Source: JACQWR01 sp964614365 (GTDB lineage Bacteria; Desulfobacterota; Syntrophia; Syntrophales; JACQWR01). Taken from it: a stretch of DNA of 33,280 nucleotides. The stretch covers positions 1-33,280 of the forward strand of contig CAZTLA010000009.1 of NCBI GenBank assembly GCA_964614365.1, in the 5' to 3' direction. A model generated the notes under the pieces. That model was not told the DNA's origin, made no database searches, and saw only the letters and a program-made list of their open reading frames with translations. Made by a program: the position numbers and the translations under genes. Within the stretch, counting starts at the first letter, position 1, and every line of letters begins with the position of its first letter. Shown here piece after piece: positions 22,556-31,181 of the stretch.

Positions 22556-24103
22556 ATGAACGATGACAATGGAAGAAACAGGGGTACGGAGGATGGGGAA
22601 TTGCAACAAAAGGAGCCGGAGGGAAAAAATCGTTCGGGGAAAGCCGCCGGCAAAGACGAGAACGTCGTGGAACCGGAGAATGCCCTGCCCGAACTAACGC
22701 TGGGAGCGCTGGCGGAGCAGTTGCGCGACGCCTGCGCCAGGGCCGGATGGACACGGTTGCTGCCGGTGCAGGCCAGGACGATTCCCTATGCGCTGACAGG
22801 GCGCAACCTCATGGTGCAATCAAAGACGGGCAGCGGCAAGACGGGCGCCTACCTTCTGCCGATACTGAAGAAAATAGACCCCAAACGCGCCGTATGCCAG
22901 GCCCTGGTGCTGGTGCCCACACGCGAGCTTGCCGTACAGGTGGCGAACGAGGCCACGACGCTGTTCGGAGATACGGGGGTGAACACGGTGGCGGTGTACG
23001 GCGGGGTGAGTTACGGCCCCCAACTCGATGCTTTTCGCAAAGGGGCGCATCTGGTGGTGGGAACGCCGGGCCGCATTCTTGATCATCTCCTGAAAAAGTC
23101 CATTTCTCTGGGAGGTCTGCAAATACTGGTTTTTGACGAAGCCGACCGCATGCTCTCCATGGGATTTTATCCGGACATGAAGCGCTTGCAGGAGTACCTG
23201 CCGGTCCGCCGGCTCAACGGCTACATGTTTTCCGCCACGTTCCCTCCTTACGTACTGCGATTAGCGGGAGAATTTCTCGATACACCCGAGTTCCTGAGCT
23301 TAAGCCGCGACAACATCCATGTTGCCGAGACGGAGCACGTTTACTACATTGTCCCGGGAATCGGAAAGGAACGGGCGCTGATCAGGATTATTGAGGCCGA
23401 AAACCCCGTATCGGCCATCATCTTCTGCAACACGAGGACAACGGTCCACTTTGTTTCCGTGGTATTGAAACGATTCGGTTACGATGCCGATGAACTGAGC
23501 TCCGACTTGAGCCAGAGCGCACGGGAGAAGGTGCTGGAGCGGGTGCGAAAGGGAGACCTGCGCTTCCTGGTGGCCACCGACGTGGCGGCGCGCGGAATCG
23601 ATATCCCCGATCTTTCGCATGTGATCCAGTACGAACCGCCGGAAGATCACGAGATTTACGTCCACCGTGCCGGACGTACCGGCCGGGTCGGAGCCAGCGG
23701 CGTTGCCATTACGCTTGTGGCCGGCATGGAGCAGTTCAAGCTGCGGGACATCGGCAAGGTTTACACGATCGACCTGCAGGAAAAACCGCTTCCCGACGAT
23801 GCGGATATTCAAGCGATCGTTGCGGAACGCACGATGGCGCTCCTGGAGGCGCGGCTGCGTTCCCTGGATAGCCTGCAGACCGAACGCATGAAACGTTTTA
23901 TCCCTCTGGGCCGGAGCTTGTCGGAATCCGAGGACGGGCTTGCCGTCATGGCCATGCTGCTGGACGATTATTACCATACAACGCTCCAGGCCCCGCCTCC
24001 CCGACCGCCTTCCCTGGAAACCAGCGGACAGAAAACGACTGCGGACAAGGCAAGCAAACGGGGACTACGCCGGAATCGGAGTTCCCGCTCCCGACCGAAG
24101 TGA
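22556..24103 (+). CDS. DEAD-box ATP-dependent RNA helicase
   Basis: A 515-residue RNA helicase that unwinds short RNA duplexes in ribosome assembly or mRNA turnover. All core motifs are visible: the Q-motif glutamine in LLPVQARTIP, motif I SKTGSGKTG at residue 89, PTRELA, TPGR, DEAD at residue 194, SAT, the IIFCNTRTT segment of the second domain, ATDVAARGIDIP and HRAGRTGR. It has a charged ~45-residue N-terminal extension and a basic, arginine-rich C-terminal tail likely to help RNA binding. The start at 22556 has GGGAGAG. Nine bases separate it from the ABC transporter genes, so co-transcription is possible, without an obvious functional link. Confidence 0.96.
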   Translation: MNDDNGRNRGTEDGELQQKEPEGKNRSGKAAGKDENVVEPENALPELTLGALAEQLRDACARAGWTRLLPVQARTIPYALTGRNLMVQSKTGSGKTGAYLLPILKKIDPKRAVCQALVLVPTRELAVQVANEATTLFGDTGVNTVAVYGGVSYGPQLDAFRKGAHLVVGTPGRILDHLLKKSISLGGLQILVFDEADRMLSMGFYPDMKRLQEYLPVRRLNGYMFSATFPPYVLRLAGEFLDTPEFLSLSRDNIHVAETEHVYYIVPGIGKERALIRIIEAENPVSAIIFCNTRTTVHFVSVVLKRFGYDADELSSDLSQSAREKVLERVRKGDLRFLVATDVAARGIDIPDLSHVIQYEPPEDHEIYVHRAGRTGRVGASGVAITLVAGMEQFKLRDIGKVYTIDLQEKPLPDDADIQAIVAERTMALLEARLRSLDSLQTERMKRFIPLGRSLSESEDGLAVMAMLLDDYYHTTLQAPPPRPPSLETSGQKTTADKASKRGLRRNRSSRSRPK

Positions 24104-24112
24104 GACGGCAAC

Positions 24113-25033
24113 ATGAGCAACCCGGACGCAATCGTTGAGGTACGGCATCTGCGGAAGACCTTCGAGGAACTGGTGGCCGTGGATGACGTTTCCTTCCGTG
24201 TCCACCGGGGAGAATGTTTCGGCATCCTGGGACCGAACGGCGCGGGCAAGACATCCACAATCCGCATAATCTATGGTTTTTCCCCGGCCACGTCCGGCAT
24301 CATGAAGGTGTTCGGTCTCGATTTTGCGGGCAACATGCGCGCCATAAAGGCGCGTATCGGCATCTGCCAGCAGGAAAACAATCTCGATCCCGATCTGACC
24401 GTGCTGCAGAACCTGGAAGTTTTTGCACGCTATTTCGATATTCCCAAAGCGGAGGCAAAGAAACGGGCACTCGCGCTGCTCGGTTTCATGGCCCTCGACC
24501 ATCGCCGGGACGCCCGTGCTTTCGATCTGTCCGGGGGCATGATGCGGCGGATGGTGATCGCGCGCGCCCTCATAAACCAGCCCGACCTGCTGATCTTGGA
24601 CGAACCTACCACGGGCCTCGATCCCCAGTCCCGCCACCAGGTATGGGAACGGCTCGAAGAGCTGAGATCGAAGGGTCTTTCCATTCTTCTGACGACGCAC
24701 TATATGGACGAGGCGTCGCGTCTTTGCGACCGTCTGATAATCATGGATCACGGCCGCATTATCGTTCAGGGGACCCCTGTCGGGCTGGTGAAGGAACATG
24801 CCGGCCACGAGATCATTGAGGTCGTTGATCCGGAAGACCGGCTGCGGGATTACGTGAAAACGCAGAAGCTCCGCTACGAGGACCTGGGACATCGCCTGAT
24901 CATCTATATAACGGAAGGGGACGGCCTGTTCCGGGAAATCAGCGATACGTATTGCAACGCAAGCTGCATCATGCGCAGGGCAACGCTGGAGGATGTCTTT
25001 TTGAAGTTGACGGGCAGGGAGTTGAGAGAATGA
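24113..25033 (+). CDS. ABC transporter ATP-binding protein (ABC-2/NodI-DrrA type)
   Basis: A 306-residue ATPase of an exporter of the NodI/DrrA/CcmA type. It shows Walker A GPNGAGKTST near residue 43, the Q-loop in CQQENN, signature LSGGM near 142, Walker B LLILDEPTTGLD near 160, and the switch histidine in LTTHY. A ~80-residue C-terminal regulatory extension follows. The stop overlaps the start of the permease gene (ATGA), which is typical of coupled subunits. The substrate cannot be inferred. Confidence 0.95.
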   Translation: MSNPDAIVEVRHLRKTFEELVAVDDVSFRVHRGECFGILGPNGAGKTSTIRIIYGFSPATSGIMKVFGLDFAGNMRAIKARIGICQQENNLDPDLTVLQNLEVFARYFDIPKAEAKKRALALLGFMALDHRRDARAFDLSGGMMRRMVIARALINQPDLLILDEPTTGLDPQSRHQVWERLEELRSKGLSILLTTHYMDEASRLCDRLIIMDHGRIIVQGTPVGLVKEHAGHEIIEVVDPEDRLRDYVKTQKLRYEDLGHRLIIYITEGDGLFREISDTYCNASCIMRRATLEDVFLKLTGRELRE

Positions 25034-25818
25034 AGATCATAACGCCCGACATTTCCCGTCGCTTTCTGAGGGTCTGGCAGAGGAACCTGAAGGTGTACCA
25101 GGAGAGCTGGAAGATCAATTTCCTACCGCCGCTTTTGGAGCCCCTCTTCTATCTTCTCGCCTTCGGCGTGGGCCTGAGCGCCATGGTGGTGGGAATGCAA
25201 TTCCAGGGAAAAGCCGTGTCCTACCTTCGTTACATCGCGCCGGCCCTGCTTGCCATCAATATTATGAACAACGCTTTTTTTGAAAATACCTTTGCCTCCT
25301 TCGTGCGCATGTACTACCAGAAAACCTTCGATGCCATGATGGCCACTCCCCTTTCCCTGGACGAGATCATTACGGGCGAAATCATCTGGGGCGCCACCAA
25401 AGCGGTCATCGGCAACGTTCTCATGCAGGCGGTGATCAGCATGTTCGGCCTGATCAGTTACCCGACAGGGCTGCTGATCATTCCGCTCTCCTTCGTCGGG
25501 GGGTTTGCGTTCGGCGCCGTCGGCATGTACTTTACGGGGATCGTGAAGAGCATTGAGACATTCAATCTGCCCGTGTTCCTCTTTATTACGCCCATGTTTC
25601 TTTTCAGCGGGACGTTTTTCCCTTTAGAGAACCTGCCCCACTGGGCACAGTACCTTGCGCTTGTATTTCCGCTCATGCACCTGACCGCCATGACCCGGGC
25701 GCTCAGCTTCGGGGTGTACGATTCGTCCCTGCTCATAGGGCTGGGGTACTTCGCCGTCTTCTGTTTTATCTTTTTTCCCCTGGCTCTTTATACGATGCGC
25801 CGTCGCCTGCTCAAATAA
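25030..25818 (+). CDS. ABC-2 type permease (NodJ-like)
   Basis: A 262-residue integral membrane subunit with about six hydrophobic segments, including LLEPLFYLLAFGVGLSAMVVG near residue 35 and the NodJ-like FLFITPMFLFSGTFFPLENLP motif near 180. It pairs with the overlapping ATPase gene to form an exporter. The ATG at 25030 is chosen because it overlaps the ATPase stop codon and starts at MKIITPDISRRFLRVWQRN, matching the usual N-terminal amphipathic helix. The ~119 bases downstream hold only a small stem (ACCTGT/ACAGGT, 25871-25890). Confidence 0.93.
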   Translation: MKIITPDISRRFLRVWQRNLKVYQESWKINFLPPLLEPLFYLLAFGVGLSAMVVGMQFQGKAVSYLRYIAPALLAINIMNNAFFENTFASFVRMYYQKTFDAMMATPLSLDEIITGEIIWGATKAVIGNVLMQAVISMFGLISYPTGLLIIPLSFVGGFAFGAVGMYFTGIVKSIETFNLPVFLFITPMFLFSGTFFPLENLPHWAQYLALVFPLMHLTAMTRALSFGVYDSSLLIGLGYFAVFCFIFFPLALYTMRRRLLK

Positions 25819-25937
25819 TTATTGTTCCCTTTTCCAACCTGAAAGAAAACGCTTGCTTCTCAACGCGGGTACCTGTATTTGAAAACAGGTTTGAGCAGTA
25901 CCAAGACTCCGTCACTTCGACATCGGGAGCAAAACGC

Positions 25938-27167
25938 ATGAGATCATCGTCGGACCCGCAATTTTCCCCTTTTGTCGCCCTGAAAAATTCCGACTTCCGC
26001 TGGATGTGGTCCGGACAACTGATTTCGGAAGCCGGCTCGCAGATGCAGATGGTGGCGATCGGCTGGCACGTGTATCTTCTGACGCACTCTCCGGTAGCCC
26101 TGGGTTTGATCGGCCTGATCCGCGTGCTTCCCACCATTGTCTTTTCCCTGGTGGGGGGAGTCTATGCCGACGCCCATGACCGGCGGCGGATTCTGTTTCT
26201 CACCCAGAGCGCCATGATGATCCTGGCGGCAATCCTCGGAGTTTTCACCGCATCCGGATGGATATCCGTCGGCCTGATTTACCTGCTCCTGGCGGCAATT
26301 TCGGCCGTCTTGGCCTTTGACGGTCCCGCCTGGCAGGCGATTGTGCCCAACCTGGTGCCCCCGGGACACCTGACCAACGCGCTCAGCCTCAACAACACGA
26401 TGCGCCAGACGGCCCAGATTGTCGGGCCCGCTCTGGGCGGCTTCGTTATTGCCTGGCTGGGCGTGGGAGGCGTTTACTGGATCAACATGGCCTCTTTCGT
26501 TGCCGTCCTTATCGCCTTGGTCAGGATGAAAACGCCCGCGCAAAAATCCCTGGGGGCATCAAAGGTCAACCTGTCCGCTCTCCGCGAGGGTATCCATTTC
26601 GTGTTCCATTCGCGGATACTTCTTTCCACCACGCTCCTTGATTTCTTCAGCACCTTGTTCGGCTCCGCTTCGGCGCTGCTCCCGATCTTCGCCAAGGAAA
26701 TCCTGATGGTCGGACCCCAGGGGCTGGGAATTCTCTATTCGGCCCAGTCTGCCGGCGCCGTTGCCGCCGGGGTGGGAATGTCGTTTGTCGGCACTGTAAA
26801 GAAACAAGGCGCCTTGGTGCTCGGCGCGTTGGCCGTCTATGGAATTGCCACCACGATATACGGAGGATCGCGCTGGTTTCCCCTGTCGATCCTCGCCCTC
26901 GCGCTGGTGGGCGCTGCGGACACGATCAGCACCATCATGCGCCATAATATCAGGCAGCTTTCCACGCCCGACCATCTGCGCGGGCGGATGACTTCGGTCA
27001 TCCGTATCTTCTCCAACGGGGGGCCCCAACTGGGGAACCTCGAAGCGGGTCTTCTGGCCGCGCTTATCGGCGCACCGTTGTCGGTAATCACGGGCGGCAT
27101 CGGCACCCTCCTCGTCGTCGGCTTTGTCGTCTGGAGGGTGCCTGCGTTGAGGGATTTCCGGAGTTAG
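25938..27167 (+). CDS. MFS transporter (EntS/MFS_3-like exporter)
   Basis: A 409-residue major facilitator protein with about twelve membrane segments. The N-terminus (FVALKNSDFRWMWSGQLISEAGSQMQMVAIGWHVY in outline), the GGVYADAHDRRR loop between helices 2 and 3, and the late DHLRGRMTSV motif are characteristic of the MFS_3 group that includes the enterobactin exporter EntS. Drug or metabolite efflux is likely, but no substrate can be named. It lies in the same direction as the ABC exporter, 119 bases away, and 44 bases ahead of an orphan TctC gene. Confidence 0.92.
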   Translation: MRSSSDPQFSPFVALKNSDFRWMWSGQLISEAGSQMQMVAIGWHVYLLTHSPVALGLIGLIRVLPTIVFSLVGGVYADAHDRRRILFLTQSAMMILAAILGVFTASGWISVGLIYLLLAAISAVLAFDGPAWQAIVPNLVPPGHLTNALSLNNTMRQTAQIVGPALGGFVIAWLGVGGVYWINMASFVAVLIALVRMKTPAQKSLGASKVNLSALREGIHFVFHSRILLSTTLLDFFSTLFGSASALLPIFAKEILMVGPQGLGILYSAQSAGAVAAGVGMSFVGTVKKQGALVLGALAVYGIATTIYGGSRWFPLSILALALVGAADTISTIMRHNIRQLSTPDHLRGRMTSVIRIFSNGGPQLGNLEAGLLAALIGAPLSVITGGIGTLLVVGFVVWRVPALRDFRS

Positions 27168-27211
27168 CGATCCCGGGCGCTCCATTCCTTTATATGCTGA
27201 GGGAGGAAGAA

Positions 27212-28174
27212 ATGATGAAACGATTCTGCTTTGTGGTGATCGTCGTTGGGCTCCTTTCCGTGGCGGCAGAGACGCCTGCCGTGGAAAAGACCGTCTATCC
27301 GCAGAGAACAATCACGTATATCATGGGTTTCCCACCCGGAGGAAAAGCCGACATCCAGGCGCGGGGCCTGCTTCCCGTTGTGGAAAAATACCTGGGGGCT
27401 TCTTTAGCGATTCAATATGCGCCGGGAGCCGCAGGCCGCGTCGGTTATACCAAAATATTCAAGGCAAAGCCGGACGGCTACACCATCGGCCACTTATCGA
27501 TCCCCGGTTCCATCCTGGGTGAATTTATGACGACGACGGATTACCGCACCCGGGAATTCAGGCCCATCTTTAATTGCTTCGTCACGCCTCAGGTGCTCGT
27601 CGTGGCTGCCGACAGCTACAAAAACGTCGACGAACTGGTGAAAGCGGGAAAATCCAAGCCCCTGACCAATGCCAGCTCCGGCAGAGGAACCTCGTCGTAT
27701 CTTGCAGCCATCGTCATGTCCGGCGGCCTGGGATTGAAGGAAGTGCGTCATGTCCATTTCGAGGGCACCCCCAATGCCATGGCCGCCGTAGCAGGCAGAC
27801 ATCTTGATTTTTCCGTCTGCCCCACGACGGTAGCCATTGCCCTGGTCCATGCGGGAAAACTCAAGCCCCTGCTTACCATTGCCGAGGAACGGGACCCGGC
27901 CTTTCCCGACGTGCCCACACCGAAGGAACTGGGATACCGTATTACGGCCATGCCGGGCATCGACGGCATCGCCGGTCCGCCTCATCTGCCCGACAATATC
28001 CTGAAGGTTCTCGAGACCGCCTTTCTCAAAGCAGCCAAAGACCCTGCGTTCCTCGCCTGGACGCAAAAGGCAAATATGCCGGTGACGGTATGGGATCACG
28101 GAACGTTCAGCCGTGTCATAGAAGAACAGATCAAAGAAGCGGAAAAATACCGGGAAGCCCTCTTGGCTCAATGA
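27212..28174 (+). CDS. Orphan tripartite tricarboxylate transporter substrate-binding protein (TctC/Bug family)
   Basis: A 320-residue periplasmic receptor of the TctC/Bug family. It has a signal peptide (MMKRFCFVVIVVGLLSVAAETPA), the family start RTITYIMGFPPGGKADIQARG, and the second-lobe motif VPTPKELGY. No TctA or TctB lies next to it, so it may dock to another TctAB pair, such as that at 10050-12039, or act as a sensor. It differs clearly from the receptor at 12154. The ATG at 27212 follows GGGAGGAAGA. A start at 27194 would place the ribosome site inside the gene. Confidence 0.9.
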   Translation: MMKRFCFVVIVVGLLSVAAETPAVEKTVYPQRTITYIMGFPPGGKADIQARGLLPVVEKYLGASLAIQYAPGAAGRVGYTKIFKAKPDGYTIGHLSIPGSILGEFMTTTDYRTREFRPIFNCFVTPQVLVVAADSYKNVDELVKAGKSKPLTNASSGRGTSSYLAAIVMSGGLGLKEVRHVHFEGTPNAMAAVAGRHLDFSVCPTTVAIALVHAGKLKPLLTIAEERDPAFPDVPTPKELGYRITAMPGIDGIAGPPHLPDNILKVLETAFLKAAKDPAFLAWTQKANMPVTVWDHGTFSRVIEEQIKEAEKYREALLAQ

Positions 28175-28227
28175 GGTCTTTGAAAAAGCGGTGGTTATGG
28201 GAGTGATGCCGGTGAATCATCCGGATA

Positions 28228-28518
28228 TTATATGCACTCCTCCAGCGGCAGGACGAAGGCCTTCAGTCCCTCGCGGGGATTCGCTTTTTTCAATTGCCTG
28301 ATAAGATCCAGCCCCTTTTGCACCTCTTCATCCTGAACGGCAACAAAGAGGGCATTATTCATTCCCGGCCAGACGTGGCTTCCCAGCTTCGGGTCCGTTT
28401 CCTGACCTTCTCCGAAAACTTCCTTCATCTTCGTGTACCCGCGCATATCAGAGCGTTTGAATGCCGCAATGATCGCCTCATCCATTTCCCGTGAATAGAT
28501 CACAAACAACATCTTCAT
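28228..28518 (-). CDS. PII-like small protein, PG0541 transporter-associated family
   Basis: A 96-residue ferredoxin-fold, PII-like protein resembling the PG0541 transporter-associated family: a first strand (KMLFVIYSREMDEAIIAAF), GYTKMKEVFGEG, then DPKLGSHVWPGMNNALFVAVQDEEV and the final GLKAFVLPLEE. Related genes usually lie next to RND or other transporters and are presumed to regulate them. Here the coupling is instead to a PilZ gene, whose TGA overlaps this ATG (ATGA), so a signalling role with c-di-GMP is possible. Confidence 0.75.
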   Translation of the reverse strand: MKMLFVIYSREMDEAIIAAFKRSDMRGYTKMKEVFGEGQETDPKLGSHVWPGMNNALFVAVQDEEVQKGLDLIRQLKKANPREGLKAFVLPLEECI

Positions 28519-29156
28519 AAGACACCTTGCTTCAGCAGGCCTTCCCGGATAAATTCAAGCACGCTTTCAAAAAAGTCAAAAGCCAGGACGTCCCGGATTT
28601 CCCCAATAGAAGCCCCTACCGTGAATGCATGGTTACGTTCCTTACAATGTTTGATGATGATTTCGAAGGAGACGCTTTTCTTGACCGAGTGGACGGTGCT
28701 CAAGGTGCAGAGGTAAGAAAAGTTCTTGTCCAGCGGTTGCGGGGAACGGAATCGCAACCCATGCGGGCTGAAATCCAATAAAACGCCCTCGGAGGAAAAA
28801 TCACCTTTATGGATTACCAGTTGGATGTGCTTCTCGTATCCTTCGGGAAACGGATACCGCTCCTCTTTCCTCAGTTCCGCCACGTCGTTTTCCGAGAGGG
28901 GAACAAGCATTTTAATATCCCGGATAATTTGCAGGTATTTAATCCAGTTTAACAGTTTGTACGATGCGTTTAACGCCTGGTTCATGTATTCCTGAAGCAC
29001 ATCCCTGGCATCTTCTTTCTTGGCCAGATCAAGGAGCAGGGCAATGGTAAACACTTTGTTCGTGACCATATCGGCGATGCAGTCGATCTGTTTTTTATTG
29101 TCGATGAAACAATGCTCCGGATCGTCCCCGCAAATTGTTGCGCATCTCTTCTGCAT
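28515..29156 (-). CDS. PilZ domain protein (predicted c-di-GMP receptor)
   Basis: A 213-residue cytoplasmic protein. The first ~100 residues are helical (MVTNKVFTIALLLDLAKKEDARDV onwards). The second half is a PilZ domain with both c-di-GMP-binding motifs, RKEER (RxxxR) near residue 105 and DFSPHG (DxSxxG) near 135. Such proteins turn c-di-GMP levels into changes in motility or surface behaviour, in keeping with the flagellar gene 8 kb away. The ATG at 29156 (MQKRC) is preferred over 29180 because of a nearby GGGGG site, but the choice is weak. The stop overlaps the PII-like gene. Confidence 0.85.
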   Translation of the reverse strand: MQKRCATICGDDPEHCFIDNKKQIDCIADMVTNKVFTIALLLDLAKKEDARDVLQEYMNQALNASYKLLNWIKYLQIIRDIKMLVPLSENDVAELRKEERYPFPEGYEKHIQLVIHKGDFSSEGVLLDFSPHGLRFRSPQPLDKNFSYLCTLSTVHSVKKSVSFEIIIKHCKERNHAFTVGASIGEIRDVLAFDFFESVLEFIREGLLKQGVL

Positions 29157-29377
29157 GGTAATATACCCCCAAATGGTCAAGTCCGGTTATCATTTACGGG
29201 TTTGTGCACTACTGCCCGACATTCCGGAAACGGGATATGCAATTGTTCTGTCCCCGACGCCCGGCGTCACCGGGCATTGCTTTAAATACTATGCTGCCCC
29301 CTTGAACCTTATTGATGAGACAATGCTACCAAAACACAGAACACGGCGCCGTGTCAATACATTAGGTTGCGAATCCA

Positions 29378-29896
29378 TCAAGGTCGTTCCAATGCCCTGT
29401 TCCATTTCTCGATGTCTTCCTTGACGGCGGCAAGCAACTCTGTGGCATCTCCCGCTATCGTGATGGAGTCGATGCGGTTGTTCTGGGATATGCTGTTGAC
29501 CACCTGCATATCCTCCTCCCCAATCACCTCTCCAAATACCGTGTGATGGTCATCCAGCCAGGGCGTCGGCACGTGCGTTATGAAAAACTGGCTCCCGTTC
29601 GTGTTTGGACCTGCATTGGCCATCGCCAATACGCCTGGCTTGTCGTGGCGCAGTTTGTCAACGAATTCATCACGAAACTTGTAGCCGGGCCCGCCGGTCC
29701 CGTTGCCGGTCGGGCATCCCCCCTGGATCATGAATCCATCGATAACGCGATGAAACGTAAGATTGTCGTAGAACCCCCGGGTGGCGAGAGTGACAAAGTT
29801 CGCTACGGTGAGCGGCGCCTTGTCGGAAAACAGTCTCAAATGAATGGTGCCCTTTTCCGTCCTGATGGCTGCGGTCAAACCGGCCTTATCTAACAT
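29378..29896 (-). CDS. Peptidyl-prolyl cis-trans isomerase, cyclophilin type
   Basis: A 172-residue cyclophilin that speeds proline isomerisation during protein folding. The catalytic core is intact: FHRVIDGFMIQGG with the active Arg near residue 50, GPNTNGSQFFIT near 96, and HTVFGEVIGEEDMQVV. No signal peptide is present, so it is cytoplasmic. The C-terminal region carries a ~25-residue helical extension. The start has an AAAGGAAATG-region ribosome site. It appears monocistronic; the 197 bases on its downstream side show no gene. Confidence 0.96.
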   Translation of the reverse strand: MLDKAGLTAAIRTEKGTIHLRLFSDKAPLTVANFVTLATRGFYDNLTFHRVIDGFMIQGGCPTGNGTGGPGYKFRDEFVDKLRHDKPGVLAMANAGPNTNGSQFFITHVPTPWLDDHHTVFGEVIGEEDMQVVNSISQNNRIDSITIAGDATELLAAVKEDIEKWNRALERP

Positions 29897-30087
29897 GGTT
29901 CATTTCCTTTCCCCTTAAGTTGCGGTGACGATGATACCATACTATCCTTCCGGGGTGATACTATTAACTGCTTTATGACCTTCCGGGGAGATGTCCCGGG
30001 GCATAATTATTTCTGTCATTTTTCCTGTTGTCTTCCAATCCAATTGAGTGTAGTTTTTACCTGCGATACAAAACATCGGGGAGAACA

Positions 30088-30747
30088 ATGATGCACATAG
30101 CCCTTGTTTCGAGGACCGGCGAAGTTTTGGACGCCTATCTCCGCTTTTTCGAAGCGAATGGAGTCCAACCGTTACACCGCGCCTCTATTTCGGAACTCTA
30201 TCAGGACATCTCCGATACATCGCTCAGTGGCGTGGTTCTTGATATACCGACTTTGGTTAAGTCTGTGGGAACGGAAAAATTTCTGCTCCAGACCCTTGAG
30301 GGGATATTCCCCAATATCAGAACCAATTGGAATCCAAAAGTCGGGTTTCAGGCATTTTTTCACGACAGCAACAAATCGGGCGAAGAAAACCTCAAGGAAT
30401 TCTTGCAACAGTGTCGTAATTTTAAAGCGCGCGGTTTGCGTAAAGAGAAACGCTCGGCAGTCATCTTCCATGCACTGTTCTGGCCCGATGGGAAATCCGA
30501 ACAAACTGCTCAACGCGCATACACGTCAGACATCTGCGGCAACGGCCTGTTTGTCTGTACTTGTGACCCTCCTCCCGTTGACACCTGCGTGTGGATAAAA
30601 CTGCCGGAGTTGGATGAAGGGCCCTTCAAGCTCCTGGTGCGGTGGAAGACGGACTGGGGCGTTGCCAGGCGTCGCCCCGGATTCGGCGGTATGTTTGTGG
30701 ATCTGCAGGATGACCTGGCCAAAAAGATGGCATCGGTACTGATATAA
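30088..30747 (+). CDS. PilZ-like domain protein with altered second motif
   Basis: A 219-residue cytoplasmic protein. The first ~115 residues resemble a receiver-like or regulatory domain (HIALVSRTGEVLDAYLRFFEANG) without a clear phospho-acceptor. The C-terminal ~105 residues resemble PilZ: RKEKR fits RxxxR near residue 119, and DICGNG near 150 sits where DxSxxG is expected, with Ser replaced by Cys. Binding of c-di-GMP is therefore uncertain. The ATG at 30088 follows GGGGAG; an upstream in-frame ATG at 30028 lacks such a site. Confidence 0.7.
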   Translation: MMHIALVSRTGEVLDAYLRFFEANGVQPLHRASISELYQDISDTSLSGVVLDIPTLVKSVGTEKFLLQTLEGIFPNIRTNWNPKVGFQAFFHDSNKSGEENLKEFLQQCRNFKARGLRKEKRSAVIFHALFWPDGKSEQTAQRAYTSDICGNGLFVCTCDPPPVDTCVWIKLPELDEGPFKLLVRWKTDWGVARRRPGFGGMFVDLQDDLAKKMASVLI

Positions 30748-30815
30748 ACCCCCAGGAAGGCGGGATTGTTGTCCTTTAACCCTATCGCGCTGAATTGCCC
30801 GGCATGTCTCCCTTT

Positions 30816-31070
30816 TCATTGCAGGACGAACATAGCCCGGCCCGATTTCACCCACTGATATGCTCCGTCCACGCTGATACGTACCGGCGTCAAGGTTGTT
30901 CCTCCGTTTGCCGATTTTATGACGCTTTTATAAAGCAGGTTGGCCTCCCCGGGTTTCTCCATAATCTGCCGGGGAATCCTGTCGCTGTTCCCATCAGGCA
31001 TCTCGACGACGCAATGCCCTTCCTCTCTACGCTGCAGCGTGCCTTCCTCTGCAATTTCATTACGTGCCAT
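30816..31070 (-). CDS. Small hypothetical protein (weak)
   Basis: An 84-codon ORF in the 434-base stretch between the PilZ-like gene and the histidine kinase gene. The product (starting MARNEIAEEG, with PDGNSDRIPRQ and ISVDGAYQWV) has plausible composition and secondary structure, but no family was recognised and no good ribosome site precedes the ATG. An overlapping + strand ORF (30795-31097) looks less protein-like. Otherwise this stretch shows no clear signal. Confidence 0.4.
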   Translation of the reverse strand: MARNEIAEEGTLQRREEGHCVVEMPDGNSDRIPRQIMEKPGEANLLYKSVIKSANGGTTLTPVRISVDGAYQWVKSGRAMFVLQ

Positions 31071-31181
31071 TGTTTAATTGACGGCAGCGATTCGTAGGCA
31101 TAAAGGTTGCTTGCTCTTATTGTGATACCCGGCTTTTTCCCTATCGGGCATTACTGCAATGAACAATAAACGGACAAAGCA

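Noticed and set aside
25871..25890. Stem ACCTGT/ACAGGT after the ABC permease gene as a terminator
   Set aside because: The stem is only six base pairs with an eight-base loop and has no T run.
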